Made by a program: the position numbers and the translations under genes. DNA of 64,000 nucleotides, from assembly GCF_010384365.1 (NCBI RefSeq), contig NZ_CP048397.1, positions 6,510,001-6,574,000 of the forward strand, read 5' to 3'. Each line of letters starts with the position of its first letter. The first letter of the stretch is position 1. Origin of the DNA: Streptomyces sp. S4.7. Its GTDB lineage: Bacteria > Actinomycetota > Actinomycetes > Streptomycetales > Streptomycetaceae. Positions 25,497 through 34,104 of this stretch are shown here, piece after piece. The notes under the pieces were generated by a model. The model worked only from the letters and a program-made list of their open reading frames with translations. It searched no databases and was not told where the DNA came from.

Positions 25497-26203
25497 TCCT
25501 GGTTTTGTGGGATATCGACCGCACACTGCTCTACGTTGGGGAAACTGACCGACTTGTCTACCGTGAAGTCTTCCAGCAAGTCGTTGGGCGCCCCCCGGCA
25601 GTACTTCCCGCACGAGGAACGGGCGTCACCATGCCCCTCGCTGTGCGAGAACTTCTTGCATCCAACGACGTGCCCAGCGAAGACATTGAACGTCTCACTG
25701 GCGACATCATTGAGCGGATGCCGGGACAATTGGCGAACCACCGTGAAGACCTGCTCACTCAAGGCCAACTCATGCCAGGGGCATTGGCAGCCCTTGTGGC
25801 TGTACGTCAGTCCGATCTTTTCATTCCATCTATCGTCACCGGAAACCTTCGGCGAAGCGCTGAGATCAAGCTCGACACTTTCGGATTGTCCAGCTATGTT
25901 GACAGCGGCGTGGGCGGATACGCCTCGGATAATTCACACAGGCCGGCGTTGGTGCGTATCGCACAGGAGAGGGCTGAGAAAGTATACGGAGAGCCATTCG
26001 ATCGCAGTAATACGGTGATCGTAGGAGACTCTCTGCAAGATGTCATAACTGGTCGGGAAGGTGGCGCCCCAGTTATCGGCGTAGCCTCAGGTAAAACCCC
26101 GGCAGCAGAATTGACAAACTATGGAGCCGATCGAGTAATTCCAGATCTAACCGACGTGGTCGGACTGCTTCAATTGATCACAGATGTTGTCCGGAGTGAG
26201 TGA
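25493..26203 (+). CDS. HAD-family phosphatase
   Basis: The 236-residue haloacid-dehalogenase hydrolase has motif I WDIDRTLL (nucleophile Asp7, acid Asp9), motif II in PSIVTGN, motif III Lys in the DNSHRPALVRIA region, and motif IV GDSLQDVITG with the metal-binding Asp. A helical cap lies between motifs I and II, as in phosphoglycolate-phosphatase-like enzymes. The substrate is unknown. ATG 25493 overlaps the stop of the truncated TPR regulator. Codon use is visibly less GC-biased than in the core genome (ATT, AAT and TTT are common), which supports horizontal origin. Confidence 0.88.
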   Translation: MILVLWDIDRTLLYVGETDRLVYREVFQQVVGRPPAVLPARGTGVTMPLAVRELLASNDVPSEDIERLTGDIIERMPGQLANHREDLLTQGQLMPGALAALVAVRQSDLFIPSIVTGNLRRSAEIKLDTFGLSSYVDSGVGGYASDNSHRPALVRIAQERAEKVYGEPFDRSNTVIVGDSLQDVITGREGGAPVIGVASGKTPAAELTNYGADRVIPDLTDVVGLLQLITDVVRSE

Positions 26204-26256
26204 TCGACCCTCCTTCCTTTTCGCTCGTATTCGGCCGCCTGGCCAGAGAATCTTAA

Positions 26257-26808
26257 CTAGCCCAGACGGCGGACCATGGTGGCGTAGACCGGAGCATCAG
26301 GAAACGGTTGTTGATCACCGATGTTTTCGTACCCCCAATTCTCGTACAGAGCCTTCACCTTTGGATGAGTTGGTTCCACAAGCAGCGTCACTCGTTCCTC
26401 TGGGCGGCCGACCAAAAGCTCCTCATGGATTAGACGAGCGCTGCCGGTCTTACGCCATGGTGCGCGCACCAGGAGTTCGAAGAGCGCGAGCGTGCGTTGT
26501 CCTGTCTCGTACGTGACTTCCTCGGGAAGTGGTGTGAGCATTCCGGCCCACCACCGTGCTCGCTCCGGTAGGGGAGAGCCGTACGCGTATCCGACTGCTT
26601 GGTTGCCATCCCAGCCGATGACGGCTTCCCAGCCGGTCCGTGACACATGACTGTCGAGGCGTTCCTGGAACCGTTCCACGGAGAAGAAAGGATCGGACAG
26701 TCGGTCGGCATAAACCTCAGCGTACAAGTTAGTCAATGTCGGTCGTACGTTGTCGAAGTCCCCACTGTCGTAACGGCGTAGGGCGACGACGCCAGGCGCT
26801 GCTGTCAC
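26257..26808 (-). CDS. GNAT-family N-acetyltransferase
   Basis: The 183-residue acetyl-CoA-dependent acyltransferase fold has beta-strand 4 region RTLALFELLVRAPWRKTGSA, where the usual R/QxxGxG/A loop appears as WRKTGSA. It then has ERVTLLVEPTHPKVKALYENWGYENIGD, the GNAT motif B with the Asn/Tyr-containing ALYENWGYE. The acceptor is unknown. GTG 26808 has GAAAGGA upstream. It follows the XRE/TPR regulator by 10 bp and is in the same operon, so the regulator may control this enzyme or sense its substrate. Confidence 0.87.
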   Translation of the reverse strand: MTAAPGVVALRRYDSGDFDNVRPTLTNLYAEVYADRLSDPFFSVERFQERLDSHVSRTGWEAVIGWDGNQAVGYAYGSPLPERARWWAGMLTPLPEEVTYETGQRTLALFELLVRAPWRKTGSARLIHEELLVGRPEERVTLLVEPTHPKVKALYENWGYENIGDQQPFPDAPVYATMVRRLG

Positions 26809-26818
26809 GAGAGTCCTT

Positions 26819-28078
26819 TCAGCTGGTGCGAGTGCGATCGTTCCAGGCGCGGGTGGCGCTTGCGCCGGGAGCGGCTTTGTTGAGGTGCTGGGTGAATGTA
26901 CTAAGCAGGTGAGGGATGCGGCCGGTGGAGGTGTAACCGGGCGGCGGGATCACCTTGGCGGCGGTTGAGCATGCCTGGTCGAGATCTTTTTGTCCGAGTT
27001 GCGCGAAAGCGACGTGGAGGAGGTAGTAGGCCCGGTTGCGGTGCTGGTCTGGCCGCAGAGCCGCTAGACAGCGGTGGAAATGGAACTCGGCTTGCGCTGA
27101 GTCGCCCAGCCGCAGGTGTGTAACGCCGATTAGACCATCGAGTTCACCTCGGGTGTAGAAGTCCATCGACACTGGTCGTGCTGCGTCAGGATCAGCGCGG
27201 GCAAAAGCTTCGTTTGCATCAGTTATCGCACGTCGGGCGCGTGTGTGTTCGTTCAAGCCGGGTAGGGCAAGGGCCAGACGGGCGTGGCTGAGAGAGGCGT
27301 ACAGCGGATCGATGCGGTGTGCCGAAGTAGCCATGGCAGCTTCCGCTGCGGCGGCTGCGTCTGCCCAATGCCCACGTTGCCCAGCGAGTGTTGAAGCGTA
27401 GCGCCAGATTTGGTGCTGTACCTGGCCGTCGTGGGAGAGGCCGGCGAGGGTGATTGCCTTCTCCATGTGCTGCTGTGCTCTGTCAAGGCGGCGAGAGTCG
27501 GTAGCCGCCCACATCGCGGTTGCTGTGAACGTCGCGGCCAGGGCGTAGAGGCGGCTCCGAATGCGGCTGGTGGCGGTGCCGGTTCGTTGAAGGTCCGTGG
27601 CGTACGCACTGAGCGTCACGGATCTTTCCTCCAGCTCGGGGCTGCCGCCGTTCTGATCGTCAAACAACCACAAGTCGTCCAGCCGGGCCCTGAGACGCTG
27701 CATATCGGCGCGGCCGACGGTCAGGCGGGTGGAAGAGGCTGTGGACAAGGCTGTGCCGGTGGTTGCGGCAATGAATGCACGGCGATGCACGGGGTCCTCC
27801 GACGTTCGTACTTCCAGCACGGGGGACTTGCCCCGGGGTACGAACCCTAAGTCCGTTGCTGACAGCCCGGTGATCATCTCCAATGCGGTGCGACTCGCAG
27901 ACTTAGGCCACTTCACGCGTCCGGATTTCCAGCTACGGACCTGGGAGCCTTCCAGCCCGCCCGCCTTGCCGGTCAGCTCGCCGATCGCCTGATTGACCGC
28001 CTCCGCAAGGGTGTTGGAGCTCATCTCATGCTCACGCATCCAGGCGATGAGCGCTTCGTTCGGTGTGCTCGACACCAC
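26819..28078 (-). CDS. XRE-family regulator with TPR-like C-terminal domain
   Basis: The protein of about 419 residues has an N-terminal HTH (MSSNTLAEAVNQ, GSQVRSWKSGRVKWPKSAS), a linker, a hydrophobic patch (AFIAATTGTALSTAS) and a long helical TPR-like region (about 120-400) with repeats such as AAAAAEAAMATSAHRIDPLY and LGDSAQAEFHFHRCL. Members are common in Streptomyces mobile regions and are thought to sense small ligands or peptides. GTG 28078 is preferred because the open frame above it starts only with TTG at 28108. The IS copy 3 lies 57 bp upstream and may have separated the gene from its promoter. Confidence 0.82.
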   Translation of the reverse strand: MVSSTPNEALIAWMREHEMSSNTLAEAVNQAIGELTGKAGGLEGSQVRSWKSGRVKWPKSASRTALEMITGLSATDLGFVPRGKSPVLEVRTSEDPVHRRAFIAATTGTALSTASSTRLTVGRADMQRLRARLDDLWLFDDQNGGSPELEERSVTLSAYATDLQRTGTATSRIRSRLYALAATFTATAMWAATDSRRLDRAQQHMEKAITLAGLSHDGQVQHQIWRYASTLAGQRGHWADAAAAAEAAMATSAHRIDPLYASLSHARLALALPGLNEHTRARRAITDANEAFARADPDAARPVSMDFYTRGELDGLIGVTHLRLGDSAQAEFHFHRCLAALRPDQHRNRAYYLLHVAFAQLGQKDLDQACSTAAKVIPPPGYTSTGRIPHLLSTFTQHLNKAAPGASATRAWNDRTRTS

Positions 28079-28135
28079 ACCACCGTAGAAGGACGCGGTC
28101 CAGATCAAAGTAAATGAAAGGTCAAATCCCCCTAA

Positions 28136-29184
28136 CGAGCTCGTGCATGGTTGGCGGTGAGACGTCGAGGACTTCGGTGGGGCCCGGGGGTCACATCTGC
28201 CGTGCCGATGTCAGGTCTGCGCCCTGCTGATGAGACAGCAGGCCGGCGATGGCCTGGACCGTGTCGCTCATGTGCTCGCGGCGGCCGAGGTGGCGTGCGA
28301 GTGCCCGCCAGTTCTTGAGATGTGCGATGCCGTGCTCGACCCGGATACGGCGTGAGGAGTGCGCCTTGCGCTGGCGCTCGTACATATCCTCGTACCAGTC
28401 CGGGGCGTTCTTCTTGAACTTGCGGTGCGGTGGCGTCACCACGCGTCCGCCGGTCTGTGCGCCGAGCCCCTGGTAGCCGGCATCGGCGAGGATCTCGACC
28501 GCAGGCCCACCGGCCAGGAGCTCCACCAGCCCCAACTGGCGTGCGTGGGTGATGTCCGCGCAACTCCCGGGCTTGGTCGGGCTGCACCACAGCATGCGTC
28601 CTTCGCCGTCCGTGACCACCATGGATTTGACGGCGTTCTGCTTGTTCTTGCCGGAGATGAACTTGTCCCGGTCCTTGCGTCCTTGGGCCGGCCGCCGGAC
28701 CCGGATCTCGGTGCCGTCGATGATGCCGGTCTTCCCTGTCGCGCCGAGATGGTCGACGACTTCGGCCAGAGTCCGCAGCCGTACGTCGGGGCTGATGGTG
28801 CACCCTCGCTCGGCGAGCAGGGGCCGCACCTCGTTGATGGCCCGGGTGATGGTGGAGCGGTCCACGCCAAACCAGCAGGCCAGCACGTCGTGGGTAGTCC
28901 CGTGACGGAGATGGACGAGAGTGGCCAGCAGCCGGTCGACAAACACCAGCCGGTGCTTCGCGCCGGCGCCCATGGCCCGCTTGCGCGGCCGGGAGGCAAG
29001 CCTGGCCTGGTGGCGCTCGTGCCACAACGGCCCCACTTCGGCGACGAGTTCAGCGATCACATCGGCCGTCAGGCCCGTGATCCGCCGGTTGCTGATGACC
29101 AGTGCACGAGCCGAGTTCCCCACCACGCAACCATGATCAACGATCAAGGACTCGGCGTCTCACCGCCAACCATGCACGAGCTCG
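28136..29184 (-). mobile_element. IS5-type insertion sequence, copy 3 (1049 bp)
   Basis: Its length and terminal repeats are identical to copies 1 and 2. Unlike them its flanks do not match: TAA on the left (28133-28135) but TTA on the right (29185-29187). The gene fragment on its right is cut at the junction. A recombination between two copies, rather than simple insertion, would leave this pattern. Confidence 0.94.
28191..29147 (-). CDS. IS5-family DDE transposase, copy 3
   Basis: The 318-residue protein is identical to copies 1 and 2 with an intact DDE core. The start is TTG 29147 or GTG 29126. It is transcribed toward the XRE/TPR regulator. Confidence 0.93.
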   Translation of the reverse strand: MIVDHGCVVGNSARALVISNRRITGLTADVIAELVAEVGPLWHERHQARLASRPRKRAMGAGAKHRLVFVDRLLATLVHLRHGTTHDVLACWFGVDRSTITRAINEVRPLLAERGCTISPDVRLRTLAEVVDHLGATGKTGIIDGTEIRVRRPAQGRKDRDKFISGKNKQNAVKSMVVTDGEGRMLWCSPTKPGSCADITHARQLGLVELLAGGPAVEILADAGYQGLGAQTGGRVVTPPHRKFKKNAPDWYEDMYERQRKAHSSRRIRVEHGIAHLKNWRALARHLGRREHMSDTVQAIAGLLSHQQGADLTSARQM

Positions 29185-29433
29185 TTAGGCCGGTATGTTT
29201 CGGCTCTCCGTGACGCATGTATTGCGGCGTGGCTGAAGAACGGCGACCAGACAGCGGGGCACATCCTTGCGGTGGCCGAATGCGCCGGAATGAGCGCGCC
29301 GCGTCTCGCCGAACGCTTCGCGTACTGCCTTCGCAAGCCGACACGGGACGAAATCCCTTGGGATCGACTCGAAGCTTCCTTGACCCTTCCTGATCTGCCG
29401 AGCGAGCCGACTCCGACCGCAAGGCGTCCGTAG
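29185..29433 (+). pseudogene. C-terminal remnant of an integrative-element gene, possibly the replication initiator
   Basis: About 81 codons are open from the IS edge to TAG 29431-29433 and read YVSALRDACIAAWLKNGDQT, AGHILAVAECAGMSAPRLAE and RFAYCLRKPTRDEIPWDRLE. The helical, Cys-containing sequence is not one I can name. Its place directly before xis and int matches the repSA-xis-int order of pSAM2-type elements, so a rep-type gene is an inference from synteny. The N-terminal part was lost at the IS copy 3 junction. Confidence 0.5.
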
Positions 29434-29554
29434 CGGCACTGCGAGTCGGGGCTTGTCCGCGATTCTTCCCTCCTTCACAACGGGCAACGGCTGGGCGGAG
29501 CACTGGATTCCGCCCAGCCGGGCTCCCCTCTCCCGCACCCACAGAGAACCTCCG

Positions 29555-29851
29555 ATGCCTGCACGGCCCTTGCTCGCCCCCGCCGCTTCCTCCGCAGCCG
29601 TACGCGCGGCCTTCCTGACCGTGAAGGACGCCGCCGATTACCTCGGCCTCTCACCCCACACCCTTTACGTCTGGCGCCACCGCCGTCAGGGACCGCCGAG
29701 CTTCCGTATGGGCCCCCGCGGTCGCGTCATGTACCGGCGGGAAGCCCTCGACGCCTGGATCCGCGAACAGGAGCAGGCCGACTCCCGTTCCAACCTGGCC
29801 CTGAACCCGATGAGCGCAGATCCACAGCAACGCAGCCGCCCCAGCGCCTGA
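29555..29851 (+). CDS. xis: Excisionase (Xis), MerR-like HTH
   Basis: The 98-residue DNA-binding protein has a winged-helix excisionase motif: FLTVKDAADYLGLSPHTLYV, WRHRRQGPPSFRMGPRGRVM and YRREALDAWI, the standard HTH_17 pattern. Xis bends DNA at the attachment site and steers the integrase toward excision. ATG 29555 gives the usual length; the frame upstream is open but lacks a ribosome site. It is 52 bp before the likely integrase start. Confidence 0.88.
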   Translation: MPARPLLAPAASSAAVRAAFLTVKDAADYLGLSPHTLYVWRHRRQGPPSFRMGPRGRVMYRREALDAWIREQEQADSRSNLALNPMSADPQQRSRPSA

Positions 29852-29903
29852 CGTTCCGTTCGTCATTGAGCACCGTTTGTACCCTCGCGAAAAGGAGACT
29901 CCC

Positions 29904-31178
29904 CTGGCCGGCTACATCGAAGACCGCTGGATCAAGAAGAAGAAGGACCCGGTCACCGGGAAACGAGAGCGAACCGCCCGCTACGGCAAGGGCAAGCGAT
30001 ACAAGGTGGCTGGCATACCCGGAGTCCGGGACCGATCCTTTGACACCCTGGAGGACGCCAAGGCGTGGCTCCGGCGATCAAGTACCGACCAGGAGCGCGG
30101 CGAGTTCGTCGATCCACGGGACGGTTCCATAACGCTCGCTGAATACGTCGAGCGGTACTGGATGCCGGGTGTGCGTGGTGAAGCCAAGACGCGCAAGGGC
30201 ATCGATGAGCGGATTCGGCTACACGTGATACCGCACCTGGGCGATGTATCGCTGAACAAGGTGTCTGCGGCCGAGCTTCGTGCCTACATAGTCAAGCTCG
30301 AATCCTCGTGCTCGCCGCAGTACGCCCGCAGCATCCTCTCGACGCTGTCGAGCGTCCTTGAGACAGCGCTTGATGACAAGCGTCTTGCTCGGAACCCGAT
30401 GAGGTCCAAGTCGGTCCGATGGCCGAAGCTGCCCGATGAGCGTCGCGAGGCGTGGCCTGAGGCGCTAGCTCGGAGGGTGCGTGATGAGATCAGCCAGAGG
30501 CACCGTATAGCGGTAATTCTTGGGCTTGGGTGCGGTCTGCGTCAGGGTGAAGTCTTCGGCCTGAGCATGGAGGACGTCGACCACGCGCGCGGAGTCCTCC
30601 ACGTCCGACGTCAGGTGCAAATAGTCAATGGCCGGAAGTACTTTACGCTTCCAAAGGGCGGCAAAACGCGCGTTGCAGACATGCCGCGTTCCGTGGCCGA
30701 CGAACTGGTGAAGCATGCCAGGGCATACCCCGGCGACAAGGTCGAGCTTCCCTGGGGCGGTCCTGAATCGGACAGGGAGCGGAAGAAGTTCGGCCTCGTA
30801 CTGACAACGAAGTACGGGAACGCGATCGCCGCCAACACGTGGAACACCGAGATCTGGAAGCCTGCCCTGGCCAGGGCAGGTGTCATCCCTCCGCGTGTCA
30901 AGGGGGCGAAACCTTGGCAGTGGCAAGCGGCACCGAAGGACGGGTTCCATGTGTTGAGGCACACGTACGCATCCCTCGTGCTGGAGGCAGGAGAGTCGGT
31001 CGTCACCCTCGCCAAGTGGTTGGGGCATTCATCGCCGACCATCACGCTCGATCACTACGCGCACTTCATGCCGGAGGCGGGGAAGAAGGGGCGCAGGGCG
31101 ATCGATAGCCTGCTGGGGGAGCGGGCGGAGGAGAGTGCCGGTCCAAACTCCCCAGATTCTCCCCAGGCCCGATCCTGA
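29904..31178 (+). CDS. int: Tyrosine integrase of an AICE/pSAM2-like element, probable CTG start
   Basis: The site-specific recombinase has an AP2-like arm-binding N-terminus (AGYIEDRWIKKKKDPVTGKR), a SAM-like core-binding domain (about 85-165) and a complete catalytic domain: Arg in GCGLRQGEVFGL, Lys in LPKGGKTRV, HVLRHTYASL, LGHSSPTITLDHY with the nucleophile Tyr. No ATG or GTG lies at the expected start. CTG 29904 follows AAGGAG (29892-29897) at 6 bases and starts exactly where pSAM2-type integrases begin (M-AGYIEDRW). TTG 29877 is the alternative start. No tRNA gene or tRNA 3' end, the usual attachment site, is visible downstream. It is probably functional. Confidence 0.88.
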   Translation: MAGYIEDRWIKKKKDPVTGKRERTARYGKGKRYKVAGIPGVRDRSFDTLEDAKAWLRRSSTDQERGEFVDPRDGSITLAEYVERYWMPGVRGEAKTRKGIDERIRLHVIPHLGDVSLNKVSAAELRAYIVKLESSCSPQYARSILSTLSSVLETALDDKRLARNPMRSKSVRWPKLPDERREAWPEALARRVRDEISQRHRIAVILGLGCGLRQGEVFGLSMEDVDHARGVLHVRRQVQIVNGRKYFTLPKGGKTRVADMPRSVADELVKHARAYPGDKVELPWGGPESDRERKKFGLVLTTKYGNAIAANTWNTEIWKPALARAGVIPPRVKGAKPWQWQAAPKDGFHVLRHTYASLVLEAGESVVTLAKWLGHSSPTITLDHYAHFMPEAGKKGRRAIDSLLGERAEESAGPNSPDSPQARS

Positions 31179-31227
31179 GTGCAGATTCGACCGTCCGACG
31201 CGCGTAAACAGCGAGGTGAGAGCCCGT

Positions 31228-33039
31228 ATGTTCACCACCCGCCCCACCCTCCAGGGCACCTTCGGCATGGTGTCCTCCACCCACTGGCTCGCCTCGCAGT
31301 CGGCGATGGCCGTCCTGGAGGACGGCGGCAACGCCTACGACGCCGCCGTGGCCGCCGGGTTCGTCCTGCACGTCGTGGAGCCTCACCTCAACGGGCCGGG
31401 CGGCGAGGTGCCGATCATCCTCGCCCCCGCCGACGGCGAGGTCCGGGTGCTCTGCGGCCAGGGACCCGCGCCCGCCGGGGCCACGGTCGGGCACTACCGC
31501 TCACTCGGTCTCGAACTCGTCCCCGGCACCGGACCGCTCGCCGCCGCCGTGCCCGGCGCCTTCGACGCGTGGATGGTGCTGCTGCGCGACCACGGCACCA
31601 AATCCCTCGCGCAGGTGCTGCGCTACGCCATCGGCTACGCCGAGGACGGCCACGCGCCCGTCGAGCGCGTCGGCCAGACCGTGGAGAGCGTCCGCGAGCT
31701 GTTCGAGACCGAGTGGACCTCGTCGGCCGACGTCTACCTGCCCGGCGGCCGGGCCCCCGCCCCCGGAGAGCTGTTGCGCAACCCCGCCCTGGCCGCGACC
31801 TGGCGACGGCTGACGGCCGAAGCCGAGGAGACGGGCGGCGAGGACCGCGTCGCGCAGATCGAGGCCGCGCGCTCGATCTGGCGCACGGGATTCATCGCCG
31901 ACGCGCTGATACGCCAGTCCGACCGCCCCACCCTCGACACCAGCGGCTCCCGTCACACCGGCACCCTCACGGCCGCCGACCTGGCCGGCTGGTCCGCGAC
32001 GTACGAGAGGCCGGCGACGTACGACTGGAACGGCTGGACCCTCTGCAAGGCCGCCGGCTGGAGCCAGGGCCCCGCCTTCCTCCAGCAACTCGCCCTCCTG
32101 CCGCCCGTGCCCGAGCTTCCGGCGTACGGCTCCGCGGAGTACGTCCACCTCCTCACGGAGGGCTGCAAGCTGGCCATGGCCGACCGCGAGGCCTGGTACG
32201 GCGACGCCGCCGAGGTACCGCTCGGCACACTGCTCTCGGAGCCGTACAACGCGGCACGCCGCGCCCTGGTCGGCGACAGGGCCTCCTACGAACTGCGCCC
32301 CGGCAGCCCCGACGGACGCACGCCCGTCCTCAGCGCCCACGCCGCCGCCGTCGCCGCCGGAGAGGCCGGCTTCGACGCCCTCGGCGTACCGGCGGCGGGC
32401 GCGGGCGAGCCGACCGTCGCCCAAAACGGCGCGACCCGCGGCGACACCTGCCACCTCGACGTCGTGGACCGCTGGGGCAACATGATCGCCGCGACACCGA
32501 GCGGCGGCTGGCTCCAGTCCAACCCCGTCGTGCCCGAACTCGGCTTCCCGCTCGGCACCCGCCTCCAGATGGCCTGGCTGGAGCCCGGACTGCCCAACTC
32601 CCTCACGCCGGGCCGCAGGCCGCGTACCACGCTCACACCGTCCGTCGCCCTGCGCGACGGCACCCCCGTCCTGGCCTTCGGCACCCCCGGCGGCGACCAG
32701 CAGGACCAGTGGCAGCTCCACTTCTTCCTGGCCGTCGCGCTGCGCCCGCGCGTACGCGGCGGACTCGACCTCCAGGGCGCGATCGACGCGCCCAACTGGC
32801 ACAACGACAGCTTCCCCAGCTCCTTCTATCCGCGCGGGATGCGGCCGGGCAGTGTCACCGTGGAGGCCGCCACGGACGCGTCCGTCGTGGACGGACTGCG
32901 CGAGCGGGGCCACGACGTCACCGTCGGCGAACCCTGGTCCGAGGGGCGGCTCTGCGCGGTCGCCAGGGACCCGCGCACGGGAGTGCTACTCGCCGCGGCC
33001 AACCCGCGCGGTATGCAGGGGTACGCCGTGGGCCGGTGA
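31228..33039 (+). CDS. Gamma-glutamyltransferase family protein (Ntn hydrolase)
   Basis: The 603-residue member of the Ggt family begins with FGMVSSTHWLASQSAMAVLE and DGGNAYDAAVAAGFVLHVVEP, typical for the large subunit. The autocleavage site and nucleophile Thr are in NGATRGDTCHLDVVDRWGN, followed by the loop MIAATPSGGWLQS. The usual Gly-Gly and PRTTLTPS substrate loop are present. Such enzymes self-cleave into two chains and hydrolyse gamma-glutamyl bonds or act as cephalosporin-type acylases. There is no signal peptide, so this one is probably cytoplasmic. ATG 31228 is chosen over upstream codons because homology starts there. It marks the return to core-genome sequence after the integrase. 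Confidence 0.88.
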   Translation: MFTTRPTLQGTFGMVSSTHWLASQSAMAVLEDGGNAYDAAVAAGFVLHVVEPHLNGPGGEVPIILAPADGEVRVLCGQGPAPAGATVGHYRSLGLELVPGTGPLAAAVPGAFDAWMVLLRDHGTKSLAQVLRYAIGYAEDGHAPVERVGQTVESVRELFETEWTSSADVYLPGGRAPAPGELLRNPALAATWRRLTAEAEETGGEDRVAQIEAARSIWRTGFIADALIRQSDRPTLDTSGSRHTGTLTAADLAGWSATYERPATYDWNGWTLCKAAGWSQGPAFLQQLALLPPVPELPAYGSAEYVHLLTEGCKLAMADREAWYGDAAEVPLGTLLSEPYNAARRALVGDRASYELRPGSPDGRTPVLSAHAAAVAAGEAGFDALGVPAAGAGEPTVAQNGATRGDTCHLDVVDRWGNMIAATPSGGWLQSNPVVPELGFPLGTRLQMAWLEPGLPNSLTPGRRPRTTLTPSVALRDGTPVLAFGTPGGDQQDQWQLHFFLAVALRPRVRGGLDLQGAIDAPNWHNDSFPSSFYPRGMRPGSVTVEAATDASVVDGLRERGHDVTVGEPWSEGRLCAVARDPRTGVLLAAANPRGMQGYAVGR

Positions 33040-33129
33040 ATGCCGTGCGGTGGCCGGACGCCCGGCCGCCATCGAGCCGTCATCTCCGCTCCCACCTGCG
33101 TTGTCGCACCTCTGTGGTTCTCTTGAGGC

Positions 33130-33996
33130 ATGATCGATGACTTCCTGAACGGTGACCTTTCCGCTGTCGAGGCGGCGATGCGCGCTGCCGCCGCCGCCGA
33201 GATCATGCCGCGCTACCGGCAGCTCGCCGCCCACGAGATCGTCGAGAAGTCCGGCCCCCACGACCTGGTGACCAGCGCCGACCGGGGTGCCGAGGAGCAC
33301 CTGACCGCGGCCCTCACGGCGCTCCTGCCCGGCTCGGTGGTGGTGGGCGAGGAGGCGGTGCACGCCGACCCGGCCGTGTACGGGGCGCTGAGCGGCGAGG
33401 CGCCGGTGTGGATAGTCGACCCCGTCGACGGCACCCGCCAGTTCGTCCGGGGCGAGCCCGGTTTCTGCATGCTCGTCGCGCTCGCCCAGGGCGGCGAGGT
33501 GCTGGCCTCCTGGACGTACGCGCCCGCGACGGACGAGATGGCGACCGCCGTACGAGGCCGGGGCGCCCGGCTGGACGGTGTCCCGCTGAGCTGCGGCGCC
33601 CCCGCGCCCGACGCGGTGCTCGACGTCGCGACATCGCACCCGGACTACACGACGCCCGAGGAGAAGCGGGCGCTGCTGGGCGTCCGGAGCGCCGACGACA
33701 TCGCCGCCCGGCCGTGCGGGTCTGCCGGGCTGGAGTATCTGGACATCGCGCGCGGCGCGCTCGACGCCGTCGCCTTCAGCTGGGAGCTGGCCTGGGACCA
33801 CGCGGCGGGCCTGCTGCTGGTGACGGAGGCGGGCGGCGCGCAGACGACGCTCACGGGCGAGCCCTTCCGGATCACGGGAGGCAACGCGCTGCCGTTCACG
33901 GCGGCACGGGACGCGGTGACCGCGCGGCGGGTGCGGGAGCACCTGCTGGCGGGGGAACCGGCGGAGGCCGGGGCCGGGGCGGGTCCGGGCGACTGA
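33130..33996 (+). CDS. Inositol monophosphatase family phosphatase
   Basis: The 288-residue member of the lithium-sensitive IMPase superfamily has motif A IVDPVDGTRQFVRG (metal-binding Asp pair), GEE upstream at VVVGEEAV, and motif B SWELAWDHAAGLLLVTEAGG. Possible substrates are inositol phosphate, histidinol phosphate or 3'-phosphoadenosine phosphate; sequence alone does not decide. ATG 33130 has GAGG immediately upstream. The C-terminus ends in a low-complexity Gly/Ala stretch. It stands alone between the Ggt gene and an FAD oxidoreductase. Confidence 0.88.
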   Translation: MIDDFLNGDLSAVEAAMRAAAAAEIMPRYRQLAAHEIVEKSGPHDLVTSADRGAEEHLTAALTALLPGSVVVGEEAVHADPAVYGALSGEAPVWIVDPVDGTRQFVRGEPGFCMLVALAQGGEVLASWTYAPATDEMATAVRGRGARLDGVPLSCGAPAPDAVLDVATSHPDYTTPEEKRALLGVRSADDIAARPCGSAGLEYLDIARGALDAVAFSWELAWDHAAGLLLVTEAGGAQTTLTGEPFRITGGNALPFTAARDAVTARRVREHLLAGEPAEAGAGAGPGD

Positions 33997-34104
33997 CGGA
34001 GCCGGTGGCTCGTGGACGGGCCGCATCCGTCGCCCCGCCGACGCCGTGTCGGGAGCCAGGAATATCCTGGTTCCTCTGCCATCGGCTGACGAAGGAGTCC
34101 GAAG

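Noticed and set aside
31179..31227. Possible tRNA-derived attachment site after int
   Set aside because: No T-arm (GGTTCGAATCC-like) or acceptor-stem pairing could be found by eye; the short gap contains only the leader of the next gene.
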